Source of the DNA: Calliopum simillimum
Taxonomy: Eukaryota > Arthropoda > Insecta > Diptera > Lauxaniidae
Assembly: GCA_951812925.1 (NCBI GenBank)
Contig: OX638369.1
Coordinates: forward strand, 60,154,228 to 60,218,227
Direction: 5' to 3'
Length of the DNA stretch: 64,000 bases
Below are positions 11,150-23,300 of this stretch, piece after piece. Within the stretch, counting starts at the first letter, position 1, and the number at the start of each line of letters is the position of its first letter. The notes beneath the pieces are model-generated. The model did no database searches, was not told where the DNA came from, and saw only the letters and a program-made list of their open reading frames with translations. The position numbers were made by a program, and so were the translations under genes.

Positions 11150-11536
11150 AGATTAAAAAATTTTCGGCAAATTTTTCACTTTTGGGTGCTACCTAAACAG
11201 TGTTAAGAATCATCTCTTGGAAGTTTATATGTTCTAGAAATTTGTTTATTGAGATCTTAGGTAAATTTTTGTAGTTGATTGTTTCCTTGAATTTTGAACG
11301 GTTTGCTACCTATGGACCTGAACACGGGAAAAAAGGTAAAAAAAAATCGAATTTTTTAAAGTTTTTTGCGATTTTGATCTGGAAGGTGAAGTTTTTTTGA
11401 TTTTATATGTTCGCAATTTTTGTTCTTTATGACAAGAGCTACAACTTTGTCTCAGAGAGTAAATCGAAATTCTGAACGGTTTGCAAGATATGAGCCTGAG
11501 AAAATGATCACATTTTTACGAAAATGATACCGAGGC
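11150..11536. repeat. Right TIR of the 4.0-14.0 kb transposon, inner part
   Basis: Inverted copy of 4195-4560. It includes GGTTTGCTACCTATGGACCT and GTAAATCGAAATTCTGAACG. It is cut at 11536 by the nested element and resumes at 13855. Confidence 0.85.
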
Positions 11537-11889
11537 ACAGTGTCTTACGTAGAACAAGCTAAGTGGACAAATTCTTTAACAGATATCTAAATATTAGTAA
11601 TGAGGTAATGTCAACAATACCCCAAATACATAATATACCTACTTTTTTTTGTGTAAATATTTTATGGTGACAAACAACTGAGTGCAGAAGTCAACTTATG
11701 ATTGTAAGTTCAATTTGAAATATTTATTTTTTTCATTAAGCAATAAAGCAACTTGATTTTATTGTGGCAAAATCAATATTTTGTGATAATTTTAGTGATG
11801 AATTTTATAGCAAAAAGAACGTATTTTATGTTATAGTTGGAGTTTTTTCATTTCCTCCTTTGGGTTATGTGTAAGAAAGCTTCGAAAAC

Positions 11890-12660
11890 AGATAAAAAAG
11901 TTATTCTTTTTTTTTTCGTTTTCCAACTTTAATGGAGACGAAATTGCATGTACCCGCTTGTACCCAGTCTAAATTTTGGATATATGTTAGCTGCATCTAT
12001 TCCCTTGATGAATATATTAGTTTCAACCTGCGCACTGCTGTTCATCTATTTTATTTTAATTTTTTTTCGAATACCTTTAAATATATATATATTTTTTTTT
12101 TTTAAATTTATATTCGATTTTTTTGCTTTGTCTTAAAAAGGTCGTAATTTTATGACATTTCAAGTGATGGATTTTATAAATGAAGGTTAGCGTTTTGTGT
12201 TTGAATAAGATTTTTGTCATTCCTTTCCTCAGGAAATGTTTCGAAAACATTTAAAGAAATAACTCGTAGTTTTATTATTTTTCAACTTTAAAGGAGCTGG
12301 AATTGCATGTACCCGCGTCTACCCAGTCTAGATTTTGGATATATGTTAGCTGCACCTATTCCCTTGATGAATATATTAGTTTTAACTTGCACATTAGAGT
12401 TCATCTATTTTATTTTAATTTTTTCCAGAATACCTTTAATCATTTTTTTTATTTTAATTTATATTCGAATTTTTTGCTTTGTTTTTAATGTCTGTGACAA
12501 TTCTCATGATGGATTTTTTAACAGAAGGTTAGTATTTTGTGTTTAAATAAGACATTTGTCATAACTTCCCTCAGGGAAAGTTTCGAAAACACTTAAAAAA
12601 TAACGTTTATCTCTGTGTATCCAGACTAAATTTTGGATATAAGTTAGTTGTACCTGATCA
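11890..12660. repeat. About 350-bp tandem repeat, 2.2 copies
   Basis: The block AATTGCATGTACCCGC ... CCCAGTCTA ... TTTTGGATATATGTTAGCTGC ... CCCTTGATGAATATATTAG occurs near 11945 and 12300. A shorter third piece (TAAATTTTGGATATAAGTTA) lies near 12627. ORFs here (11948, 12303, 12307) are repeat shadows. Confidence 0.75.
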
Positions 12661-13116
12661 TTGGATTACAACTAAAAAAGCTTTGCGTTGAAACAAAAAG
12701 TCTTTATTTACACCATTATTCGTGGTATTATATGCCTGCCACCGTACACAAAATATTAATACACAGTACGGAAGTAATCAAAACCGCAATTGTTCCAATA
12801 GGCCAGCTTTCAGAAGAAGCCCAGGAAGCGCGGAACAAAGATTGCCGCAGGTTCCGTGAACAGAATACAAGAAAGTGGTCGCGCATAGTCACGAATAAGG
12901 ATTTATTAAATATGCTACTCTTAACTTCTGATCCTTTTATAAACTCTTTAAGAGAAATACCAAAAAAAAAAACGAGATAAATTGTGTGCAGAGGTCTTAA
13001 AACTAATTATCCCTCCTACAATAGTTCCACAATCACCACCAAATATCTTGCCAGAACCTGAGGAATATTATATTGTATCAGATTCATCGAATGAAATTGA
13101 AGATGAAACTGATTAG
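12648..13116 (+). pseudogene. Decayed transposon protein fragment (SWYYMP...GQLSEEAQEARNKD)
   Basis: From about 12708 the translation reads HHYSWYYMPATVHKILIH, then IVPIGQLSEEAQEARNKD and LLLTSDPFINSL. I remember this motif series from C-terminal regions of multicopy, transposon-borne insect proteins, without a family name I can state with certainty. The frame stops at 12978-12980, just after an A-run. In a neighbouring frame it continues (KLCAEVLKLIIPPTIVPQSP ... EEYYIVSDSSNE) to a TAG at 13114-13116, so a frameshift in the A-run is likely. No N-terminal catalytic part is present. Confidence 0.5.
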
Positions 13117-13836
13117 GCAATTAAAAGTTGATGTAAGCTGAAACCGATTCATAGTTTGATATGTTATCACTAATTACATTACTAATGCATTTGTATCGTA
13201 CTGCGAGTAGTAATTGAACATTTGCAAAAAAAGAAACAATAAATGTTGGTTTTTATACTTTTTCCAATATAAAAAATTCTGTTGTTTTATTTCATTTTTG
13301 GTTTTTTGTTTAATTTTTTTTAGATAGCTATTCAACGATACCAATTTTTGCGGGTTCAAACCCTCTCTATTAAGATCTTTTTCCTATACTTATATCTTTT
13401 TCCTCTATATGTATATGAATTGAAAATATTGAAATAAAATAAAATTAATCTGTATGAAAACCCCCCAATGAGTAATTTCTGGTTATGATGGTGATCTATG
13501 CCGAATAAGAAAAAATGTTTCAGACAAAAGTGTAGTATTTTTTCACGTAAAATCAGAAGCCGCAATAAAAATTGGGAGTTTCCATATAAAATTTTGAAGT
13601 TTCTTCCGTCAACCGCGGGAGGAGAGGTGTAGAGGGTCAAAATTGGTATCGTTGCACTGCCCTCCTAAAAATATTGGACACGTGTTTTTTTTTTTTTATT
13701 TAACGTGCAACATTAAAAACACTTAACCGTTCCGGAAATTTTGGAACACCCTGTATATCAAAATATTAATAATATGTCGTAATAAGGCTAACACTACCCA
13801 AAAATATCAAAAAATAATTTTGTCCACCTAGCTTGT
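13117..13836. other. 3' non-coding part of the nested element
   Basis: Short minus-strand frames (13174-13640) have no recognisable motifs. T-rich runs and TIR-proximal sequence only. Confidence 0.4.
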
Positions 13837-13854
13837 TCTACATGAAACACTGTA

Positions 13855-13997
13855 CGAGGCCCCAAATCTTTGGCGGCCCATAAAAAAAAAGTGGAGGACT
13901 TTGGGAAAAATTGGGAGACACGGGTCTTTTTTTTTTAGTCTTTTATCACGTAGTGGTGTCCGTATATGGTTATTTTTTTTCGTGTTGCACTGTGTAT
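13855..13997. repeat. Right TIR of the 4.0-14.0 kb transposon, outer part
   Basis: Inverted match to 4040-4185. It includes CCCCAAATCTTTGGCGGCCC and ATCACGTAGTGGTGTCCGTA. It ends near CACTGTG, about 40 bp before the Rel exon at 14037. Confidence 0.85.
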
Positions 13998-14036
13998 TCA
14001 AAAAAAAATTTATATGTATTATTTTTTGTTTTTAAG

Positions 14037-14379
14037 TTTTTGAAGTATTGAGAGATGCCCTAAATGGACCTGAGGAAAATATTGCTGTTGAAACAGTATC
14101 AACTCAAATGATTCAAAATGATTTTGGAGGATATTACGTCGATTCTGCTGCTGGTACTGATGCCGATAGTGAAACGATTGAACCCAAAATTGTAATAGTG
14201 GAACAACCCGCCAGTAATGAGCAAAAGTTTCGTTATCCTTCTGAAGATCGCTTATCTGGAGTAATACCAGGTGTTAACTCAACACCTCATAATCAAACAT
14301 TTTCGACTATAAAAGTAGTAGGTTGGGAGGGTGAAGTTAAACTTCTGGTATCGCTTGTTACTAAAGACGAACCGTATAG
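14037..14379 (+). CDS. Dif: Rel gene exon A: start of Rel homology domain
   Basis: The acceptor is TTTTTAAG|TTTTTG and the donor CCGTATAG|GTGAGT. The exon opens with two nt completing a codon from a missing upstream exon and continues [14 protein letters not shown]. After an acidic linker comes the domain start ([10 protein letters not shown]), the DNA-contact loop [12 protein letters not shown] and [11 protein letters not shown], then [11 protein letters not shown]. The family consensus in the loop is RFRYxCEGR; here Cys is Ser and Gly is Asp. Confidence 0.85.
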
Positions 14380-17300
14380 GTGAGTAAATTTTTCAAATTA
14401 CAAAAAAAGGGATATGAAAATCTAATCCGATATTTAGAGCTCATCCTTATAACCTTGTTGGCAAAGATGATCATTTTGATAAGGGAATTTTTACGAAAAC
14501 ACTTCGGGAAGGATCGTACCAGGAGGTTTTTAAAACTTTAGCTATACAATGCGTTAAGAAAAACGACATCAGAAAAGCACTTGATTCACGCGAATTACTG
14601 GCAGTGGACCCATTTAACCGTAAGTTTTTATAGCTAATTACATAAGTAGATCATACTTTACTTATTGTGTATCGATACCTTAGAACGCATTAGCCCTATA
14701 TCCACTTTTAGCGAATTTAAATATGTATTTGCAGTTATGGTACACGGCGCACAGTGATGCGATCAGTACATGTTAGACGGAAAAAACTATTTTTTTGCAG
14801 TTTTTTATGTTTTAGGTATGGGAAAGAACAAAAAAAATTATTTCAGAATTTTTGAACAAGTGGGTGTGGCACCTCCCGTACAACTTATTTACATTTTGGG
14901 CTATATCTTAAAAACGGAACGACCTATGATTACAAAATTTTAAGTGTATAGATTTTATGTAGTTTCTTAAATTTATAAAAAATTTCAGCACGATTGGACA
15001 AGTGGGCGTGGTACCTCCCATACAACTGAAATATAAATTGCACCATAACTAACGAAAAAATCTGCAATAACGAAATTTTAAGTAGACGTGTAATATTTGA
15101 TTTCTAAGGCACTAATAATATTAATATAATAAATAATAATTATATGAGTATAATAAATAATGTTAATATAATGATAATGCTTAGCAAGTATCGGTGATGA
15201 TATTTGATAATTTTTGGAGGAGAACTTTTTACTCTTCATAAAGTACTTTTTCGGTTGCGAGAGTACTTTTTAATAACATGATTAAATAAGCTTTTGTTTT
15301 GTTGCTGACGCAAATATATATTTCAGTTTTATTATAAAAAAAATAACAAAAACAATAAACAAAGGATTTAAAAAAAAAAAAAAAATATTTGAGGATTTAT
15401 TGATTTTTTTTTCTGTGTATTAACATAACGCGTTGTGTTAGTTATGTTACCCGGATTAGAGCTCAAAGTAATGAAATTACCCAAAAACCATTCATAATAT
15501 TTAGAAAAAATATTCGGAACCTGGATTTGACATTTAATTTAATAGCATTTTAGGTTGAAAAAAAAAAACCCAAGTTTGCGCACTTAGGCACTCCTAGTGG
15601 TTAAAGTAGACATAATACTCATTTGAAAAAAAAAGTTTGGTGAAAATATCAAGTGGCCATTTTTTTTAATTACCAAAATATTTAACCAAATTTTTCGTTT
15701 TTAAGACTGATTTACACTTCACTAAAATAGGTTTTTTTTATTTCGTGTATTTTTTTTCTCAGTGTAAAAATATTGTGTGTTATATTACAAACATTCAGCT
15801 CCCATAAAAAGTCTCATCGACTTAAAATTATATATATTTCAGACAATACGGTCGGAGCCTAATTAATACAGTAATATTTAGTACCATCAAACAGATTAAG
15901 AAAAAAAGTCAAAGGTGAATTTGCGCACTTAGGCATTCCCAGGGCTTAAAGTAGACATAATACTGATTAAATAAAGAAAGTTTGGTAGAAATATGGAGTG
16001 GCCTATTTTTTTTATTTTCCAAAATGTTTTGCAGAATTTGGCGTTTTTTCACATTTATCCCTCTAAATTCTATTCTATAGCACCAACATTTTAAAAGATT
16101 TGGTTTTGAATTTATAATAATTCCATAAAATATATCTTGGCCATATTGTGTGCCGATTTTCAACTCTTTTCGATATTGGGAAGTATTAAAAAAAAATTGT
16201 GAAAATAGCTAAACTAATTTCATGGACACAAATTTGGAAAACATCATTTTTTAGGCCAACTTTGACGATTTTTGGTATTTTATGTAGAAAGCGGAGGTAA
16301 GTAAAAAATTACTTATGAGTTAATTATATATTTTCTGATATTTTTTCATATTCGGAATGTAAAAATTCGATTTCGAGTTTTTTCCGTCTAGTTTGTGCTT
16401 ATCGCATCACTGAGCGGCGTGCCTTAACCCGTTTTAAATCGAACGTCGTAGCACATCAAATTTTTTTCCAGATTCTGCTTACTTATCATTCAAATGATGT
16501 ATAAAAAAATGTTCGTTCGTAACTCCTCGACTAAGTTTTGAGATAACCCCTTTTCTAGTCGGGCCGTTTTCCCATACTGACATGAAGCCAGTGTCAGTCA
16601 ACTTTTTGTCTTTATCTTCGTACTGTAACCTCTTTTCAACTTTGTGTGACGGCGTATTTTGTCGTTGTTAATATTGAAAAATTTGCATTTAATTTTCCTG
16701 GCTTAATGGCAAAATAATAAAATAATTTTTACTTTGTGCACATGTAAACACAAATACCTTTCTAAGTTGCATTATTCAAAGTCGTGCTCCATTTCTAACA
16801 TAGTAAAAAAGGAAGAACAAATTTTTCTCTTGCGTATTAATATGTATATTAGAGTGGTCCAATTTCGAAAGTGTTAAAAAGTCAAGGTGCGCGCGAGTTT
16901 TCTGAATTCTTGGATCCTGCTGATTACAAAAAGTGCTTTGGAACCAAAAAAAAATTGCGTTTAGATATTCCGCAACGAGCTTGAAGGTACTTTTTTAGGA
17001 ATTTTTGAGTTTTCGAGTTCTCTTTTTAATTTAAACGCTATACCTTTTGAACCAGATAAAGTATTTGCAAAAATTAAATTGCATTTTGTTAGGAATATTT
17101 TGAAACATGTTTTGAATCAATAATAATTAATCTACTTTTAGCCAATTTTTTTTAGCAGCACTTTAAACTTAAAAATTTGTTAATTTTTGAGGTGTTTGCA
17201 CTTTCAACAACCGATTTTTTTCTTATTTTGCTCTAGCAAATTTTTTTAAACATTTTTATATTTTTATGCATGAATTCATCTTTAAAATAATTTCAACAAC

Positions 17301-20300
17301 TAAGCTATTAGTAACACTTTTACTCACTAAAAACTATTAAGTATAATTAAATTAGACTAAAAAAAAAAATTCATTTTAGTGTTTTCAAGGCATTGAAATA
17401 AGATATCTTAATGGGATGACGTAAGATACCACTTGTTTCTTATAAAATCATTAGTTCCTAATCTTTTGAGTAAAACAACATTCTTTGTTTAATATACGAC
17501 AACTTTACGTTTTATTAAATTATAAACTTCACTTTATTAAAAATTCAATATTAATTTCAATTGCTTAAATTACTACAAAAGGAAATGTTAAGATGTTACA
17601 ATTACGTTACAACGCGGTCGCTGTCTTTTTCAGTCTATCTTAGCAAGACTATGCAAATAACAAGAGAGCGATCGCAATTAAAGTAAATAGCTACGAATGA
17701 GTAAATAAGTGAAAATAGAAAATAAGGAGTAACTACAGTAGTCACTCTGCTGATACATAACACCCCTTAACGCCCAGCTACAGCGTAATACTCTGGAGGA
17801 CGTCTAACTCGACTAGATCGTCGTGGTGTTGATCCATTAGGAGTAACAGGTGTTCGGGATTCTAATGGCGGATTTGGTGATGTCGATGAAGATTGTTCAG
17901 AAACAGACGGCGGAGACTGCTTTGTTTGTAATGAAGTGCGGCGATGTTCATTGGTCTCAACGTCGTTTTCGCCAATCTGAGGACTCGCATCTGATTCGCC
18001 AGCTGCGGTATCTGCTTCAACATAGCGGCTACGAATCTGATCTTGATGTCGTTTAACAATTCTTGAATCTTCAAGCTGCACTGTATACGAAATTGGACCA
18101 GTTCTTGACAGTACAATGGCTGCAATCCATTGCGGCCCAGTGGAATAATTCCGAATCCAAACTGACTCACCTTCAGTAAAAGCTTTTACACGCGTGTTGG
18201 CATCGGGCGTTGAAGATAATTCATGAGGATGAATTTTGTCGAAATAAGTTTTGAGATGACGGTTGAACATAAGTTCGGCAGGCGAGCGTCCTGTTGAAGA
18301 ATGTGGTGTAATGTGTTGATTGAAAACAAATCGAGATAACTTCAAATCGATTTCAATCTTATTAGGCATTTTCTTAAGATACCCTTTCGTTGTCTGAACC
18401 ATACGTTCAGCTTGTCCGTTTGAAGAGGGGTGAAACGGAGCGCATCTGATATGTCGAATAAGGTTATGTTCCAAGAATAATTTGAATTCTTCCGATGTAA
18501 ATGCAGATCCATTGTCGGACACGATTGCATCTGGAAGTCCATGCGTAGCGAACAATGAGCGTAGTGGTTTAATAGCTGATTGCGATAAAGTTGAAGGTAC
18601 AACAAAAACCTCTAGCCACTTTGAAAACGAGTCGACTACGATGAAGAATAATTTGCCTTGGAATGGCCCAGCAAAATCGATATGAAGTCGTGACCAAGGA
18701 GTCTTTGTTGTTTCCCACCAGTGAACTGGGGCATATGCGTTCTCATATCGAGTTTCTTGACATGCTACACATTGCTTGACCACGCTTTCAATCTGTGATT
18801 CCATATTAGGCCACCAGACATAGCTTTGTGCCAACGCCTTCATTCTAACGATACCTGGATGACCTGTATGTAGGGCACTGAGAATTATCTGACGACTTTC
18901 TGGCGGAATGATAGTCCTATTTCCCCAGAGTAGGCAACCTTTTATTGACGAAATTTGGCTTCGACGTACATAAAATGGATACAGCTTGTCAGATCGATTA
19001 ACCGACTCTGGCCACCCCCTTAACGCCCAGCTGAGCACTTTAGAAAGGTCAGGATTCTTTCCTGTCTGAATAGAAATTTGCTTCGAATCTACAACAGGCT
19101 TGGTGACCATTTCTATCATTGATGGGAAATCGGCTCAAAAAATCAGCATTTCCCATTTTGCTACCTTGTCGATGCGTGATATCAAAATCGTATGCATTGA
19201 AAAAAATGCACCGGCGGAGCATTTGTGTAGATATGGCAGTAGGAACAGGTTTCTTGGAGTTAAAAATGCCCAAGAGTGGACGATGATCGGTCACGAGGGT
19301 GAATTTACGGCCGTGAAGATAGTCGTGAAATTTTTTCACACCAGCAACAAGAGCGACTGCTTCGCGATCAATCTGAGCATAGTTCCTTTCAGCTTTCGAT
19401 AAGGTTCGGGAATAAAAAGCTATTGGCCTTTCAGCACCATCAGGCATCCGATGACTGAGTACGGCACCGATTCCGTAGGGTGAGGCGTCGCAAACTAGCA
19501 CTAATGGCAATTTTTCATCATAGTGCACTAACACGCGATCAGATACCACCAACTTTTTAAGACCATCAAAAGCTTGCTCATGCTCCTTTTTCCAGACCCA
19601 GCGGCAGTTTTTATCGAGAAGACGATGTAAGGGCTCGGCAACCGTCGCTTTGTTTGGTAAAAATTAATGATAAAAATTCAGTAAGCCAGGAAAAGATTGT
19701 AATTGCTTTTTATCAGTCGGCTGAGGAGCGTTGTGAATGGCTTCCAGTTTGCCAGCTGCTGGCCTGATTCCTAAAGAATCCAGTTTGAATCCAAGAAATT
19801 CGATTGTTGGAACGCCAAAAGCACATTTGTCCTTGCGTAGCCGTAATCCTGCATTATCGAAACGGGTGAAGATTTGATGTAGGCGATCAGCTAGCTCTGC
19901 TTCGGACTTGCCCATAACTATGATGTCATCAAAATATGGTAAAACCCCTGGAATATTGCGCAAAAGTGTTTCGATAAAATTTTGAAAAATTCCAGGAGCT
20001 GATGAAATACCAAATTGTAGACGGTTTACCCGAAAAGCTCCTTTGTGGGTAACTATAGTCTGTTGAAGAGATGATTCTTCGTCGACAAGCAATTGTTGGT
20101 AAGCTTGTGCGAGATCCAGTTTTGCAAAAATGCTACCACCCTCTATGGATGAGAGGAGCGTACTTACAGCTGGAATTTGAAAATTGTGAGGCTTGAGTGC
20201 TTTATTAAGCGTAGACTTGTAGTCACCACAAATCCGAATCGAGCCATCGCTTTTGGCTACAGGAACGATAGGCGTTGCCCAGTCGGAGTATTCGACTGGC

Positions 20301-23300
20301 TCTAGTATGCCTTGAGCGGACAACCGATCTAGCTCAGCTTCGACGAGGCCTCTGGTGGCCAACGGTATACGCCGTGGTGGGTATCAAATTGGTTGAACTG
20401 CTGGATCGAGTTGAAGCGAAACTGCCTTGCCCTTAAAACATACCAGCTCCTTAGAGAATAGGTGATTAAATTTTACCAGCACATTGTGAATGGATGATGC
20501 TTCATCAATAATGTTGACGCCTTGGATGCTTATTCCTAGAGGTGTGAACCAATTGCAACCTAAAACATTAGATCGGTTACCACCTGCGATCACTATTGGT
20601 AAGCCAGTAATTTTCCGCTTGTTGTAAGAGATATCTACATCTACCACCCCTTTGATAGGTATAGAATTGCCTTGGAAATCCATAAGCTGGAGCTCACAAC
20701 TATGCATGGCCGGTTTTAGGTTTGGCCAGACATCGTGGAAAACTTGCGACGACATTATTGTATAATTTGAGCCTGAGTCGATTTCGAATTGACAAGAGCG
20801 GCCATTGATTTCGATTAAAGTTGATTTTTTCAAGTCAACTATTGGTAAAATTTGATTAATCGATTGTGGTTTTGATGCTTTACGACGATGTGATGACTTC
20901 TGATGATTCGAGGGTGAATGTGATGAGGTATGAGACGACGACGATGAGCGACACACGCGTTGCAGATGACCCTTAATGCCACAAGTTGAGCAGGTTGATT
21001 CTCGATGTGGACACTGGCTACGAAAATGTGAGCCACCGCAACCATTGCAGGGCTTATTTTGATTGTTACAAGAGCGTGCTTTGTTGCACTGTTGACTATA
21101 ATTGCTGTTGCGCTTGGAAATATGATGCACCTGATCATGATGACGCATTTCTAATGCATTTTTTGATGCTGCTTCAGCGGTAGTAGCCCGCTCGATGACT
21201 TTTTGTAACTGCAGATCTGATTCAGCAAGAAAACTTCGCTGGAGTCCCTCGTCGCGAAGTCCACAAACAAGTCGATCACGCAGCATACGATCAAGTGCGC
21301 TGGCAAAATTACAATCTACAGCCAATTTACGTAAAGCTGCTACATACTCCGAAAAACTCTCGTTGAGTTGTTGGTCGCGTTTATGAAATTTAAAATAGGC
21401 AGCAATTTCCGAGGGGCGAGGAGAGAAATGATTTGTTAGCGTTTCTTTAATTTCTGTCATTTTTAATGCACTCACCTTTTTCGGAGACGCCAATGACGAC
21501 AGGAGGTCAAAAAGTGGAGCCCCAGCTAATGTTAGAAATACGGCCTTTTCACGATCTTCCCCCTGCACATCATTGGCCAGCAAATATAACTCGAATCTGG
21601 CATAATAAGTTGTCCAATTCTGGGGGTGATCAATATCGAATGGTTCCAAGTTTCCAACAGATGTCATCGTGCGGTGTTCTTCAATTACTGCTTCGAGCGT
21701 CTGTGTTTTAACCGATTTCATTTACTCGAAGTGAATATTTCTTTGACTTAACGTTTAGCTTATGTAAATTCTTTGTCAAGGTTAAGCTGCTAAACGTGTT
21801 CAGTTACAACGCGTGATCAAATTTTACAAGGGCAAACGGTACTGACTAACGGACTTTACCGTTTGTGCACAAATAAATTTATCAAAGTCTGTATACAGCA
21901 GTTGTCATATATTAATGATTTTATTTTCCCGGTAATCCTACCGACTGCGCCAATTTAATATACGACAACTTTACGTTTTATTAAATTATAAACTTCACTT
22001 TATTAAAAATTCAATATTAATTTCAATTGCTTAAATTACTACAAAAGGAAATGTTAAGATGTTACAATTACGTTACAACGCGGTCGCTGTCTTTTTCAGT
22101 CTATCTTAGCAAGACTATGCAAATAACAAGAGAGCGATCGCAATTAAAGTAAATAGCTACGAATGAGTAAATAAGTGAAAATAGAAAATAAGGAGTAACT
22201 ACAGTAGTCACTCTGCTGATACATAACACTTTGCAATATCGAAATTTTTGCACTTCTTGTTATTTTTGGCAAAACAGGTTAACAGATAGTTTTCATAGAT
22301 CTTCAAAAAAAACTAAAAAAAAATTTAGTCAAAAATAAACTAAAATAGCCATTTTCGATGTATTTGTTACTGTTGATTCCGAATTCAGTCTCAAAATTGC
22401 TCTATCTTGTACGGTTAAGGAGATATTCAAACATAAAAGTATAAAAAACACAGTTTTTGCTCTTTTTAAAGTGATATTACAAGTCAAGGTTACTTTCAGC
22501 CACAAAAAAATGGTATAGTGGTTAAAAGTGCCAGTCCGTTTCTTTAAAATCCAATTTAAATTATACCGATATCTTTTTTATTCTCGGCGTTATCCTAACT
22601 TAAAAAGTTGAAAAAGTGCAAAAAAAACGTTTTTTATTATTTCTGCTTACGATATTTCAGAGGATTAAAGTGATATCGATTTAATTTAAATTGGGTTTTC
22701 AAAAAAATGCCGTCACTCTTATTTTCAATACCAAGCTGAAAGTTACCTTGTCGTTATATAACAGCTACAAAATTATCAAAAACGGTGTTTTTTTTGCATT
22801 TTTAGGCTAGAATATCTCTAAAACCGTACAAGATAGAGCAATTCTGAGACCGGATTTAGAATTTTCATGAACAAATACATCTTAAATGACTATTGTTGTT
22901 TCTGTTTCACCAGGAAAATTTTAAACTCAAAGTTTTTTTTTTGGCCAAATTTGATTAAACTTTACGGTTTTTAGCAAGTAAAGTGAAGCTGGTGGCTTAG
23001 TTGTTGGAGTCAGTTGATAGATAAATTAATGCGTAAGAAAATAAAAACATAAAAAAAAATTCGCTAGAGCAAAATAAGAAAAAAATCGGTTCTTGAAAGT
23101 GCAAATACCTCAAAAAATTAACAAATTTTGAAGTTTAAAGTGCTGTTAAAAAAAATTAGAAAAGACAACATTAATTATTATTATTGCAAAAAATGGCTCA
23201 AAATATTCTTAACAAAATGCAATTTAATTCTTGCAAATACCTTATCTGGTTCAAAAGATATAGCGTTTAAATTAAAAATAGTACTCGAAAACTCAAAAAT

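Larger units (their letters stand above)
11537..13853. mobile_element. Nested TIR DNA transposon (ACAGTGT termini)
   Basis: The left end is ACAGTGTCTTACGTAGAAC and the right end is its inverted counterpart GTTCTACATGAAACACTGT; the homology extends through AAGCTAAGTGGACAAA. The word CGAGGC is present on both sides (11531-11536 and 13855-13860), consistent with a 6-bp duplication or a degraded longer one. The left part has about 350-bp tandem units and the right part a decayed protein-coding fragment. The superfamily is not settled. Confidence 0.75.
4027..13997 (-). mobile_element. TIR DNA transposon, unclassified, with three nested insertions
   Basis: Long inverted repeats bound this unit. 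The left arm at about 4040-4480 reads CGGACACCACTACGTGATAA, later GGGAGACACG-like and TTTGGCGGCCCATAA-like words on the opposite strand. The right arm is split between 11150-11536 and 13855-13997. Between the arms lies a spliced gene on the - strand (10488 down to 4802). Subtracting the hAT palindrome (6064-8925), the Helentron (9496-10428) and the 11537-13853 insertion leaves a founder of about 3.9 kb. The outer termini (roughly CACTGTG) and the target duplication could not be fixed. The right end lies about 40 bp before a Rel-gene exon, so the unit probably sits in that gene's intron or 5' region. I could not assign a named superfamily. Confidence 0.7.
17488..22228 (-). mobile_element. Ty3/gypsy LTR retrotransposon, mag-like
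   Basis: Two 275-bp LTRs (17488-17762 and 21954-22228) read identical by eye and are flanked by CTTTG. On the - strand the order is LTR, primer-binding site, gag with protease, reverse transcriptase, RNase H, integrase, polypurine tract, LTR. There is no env frame. Gag to RNase H share one reading frame apart from two stop codons, and integrase is one frame off. The integrase sequence style (K02A2.6-like) and the tRNA-Ser-type primer site suggest the mag lineage. It inserted into the hAT-like element recently, judged by the identical LTRs. Confidence 0.93.

Noticed and set aside
17850..21711. Plus-strand frames across the LTR element (for example 19100-19402, 21466-21711)
   Set aside because: They are antisense shadows of gag and pol; the minus strand carries the complete motif order.
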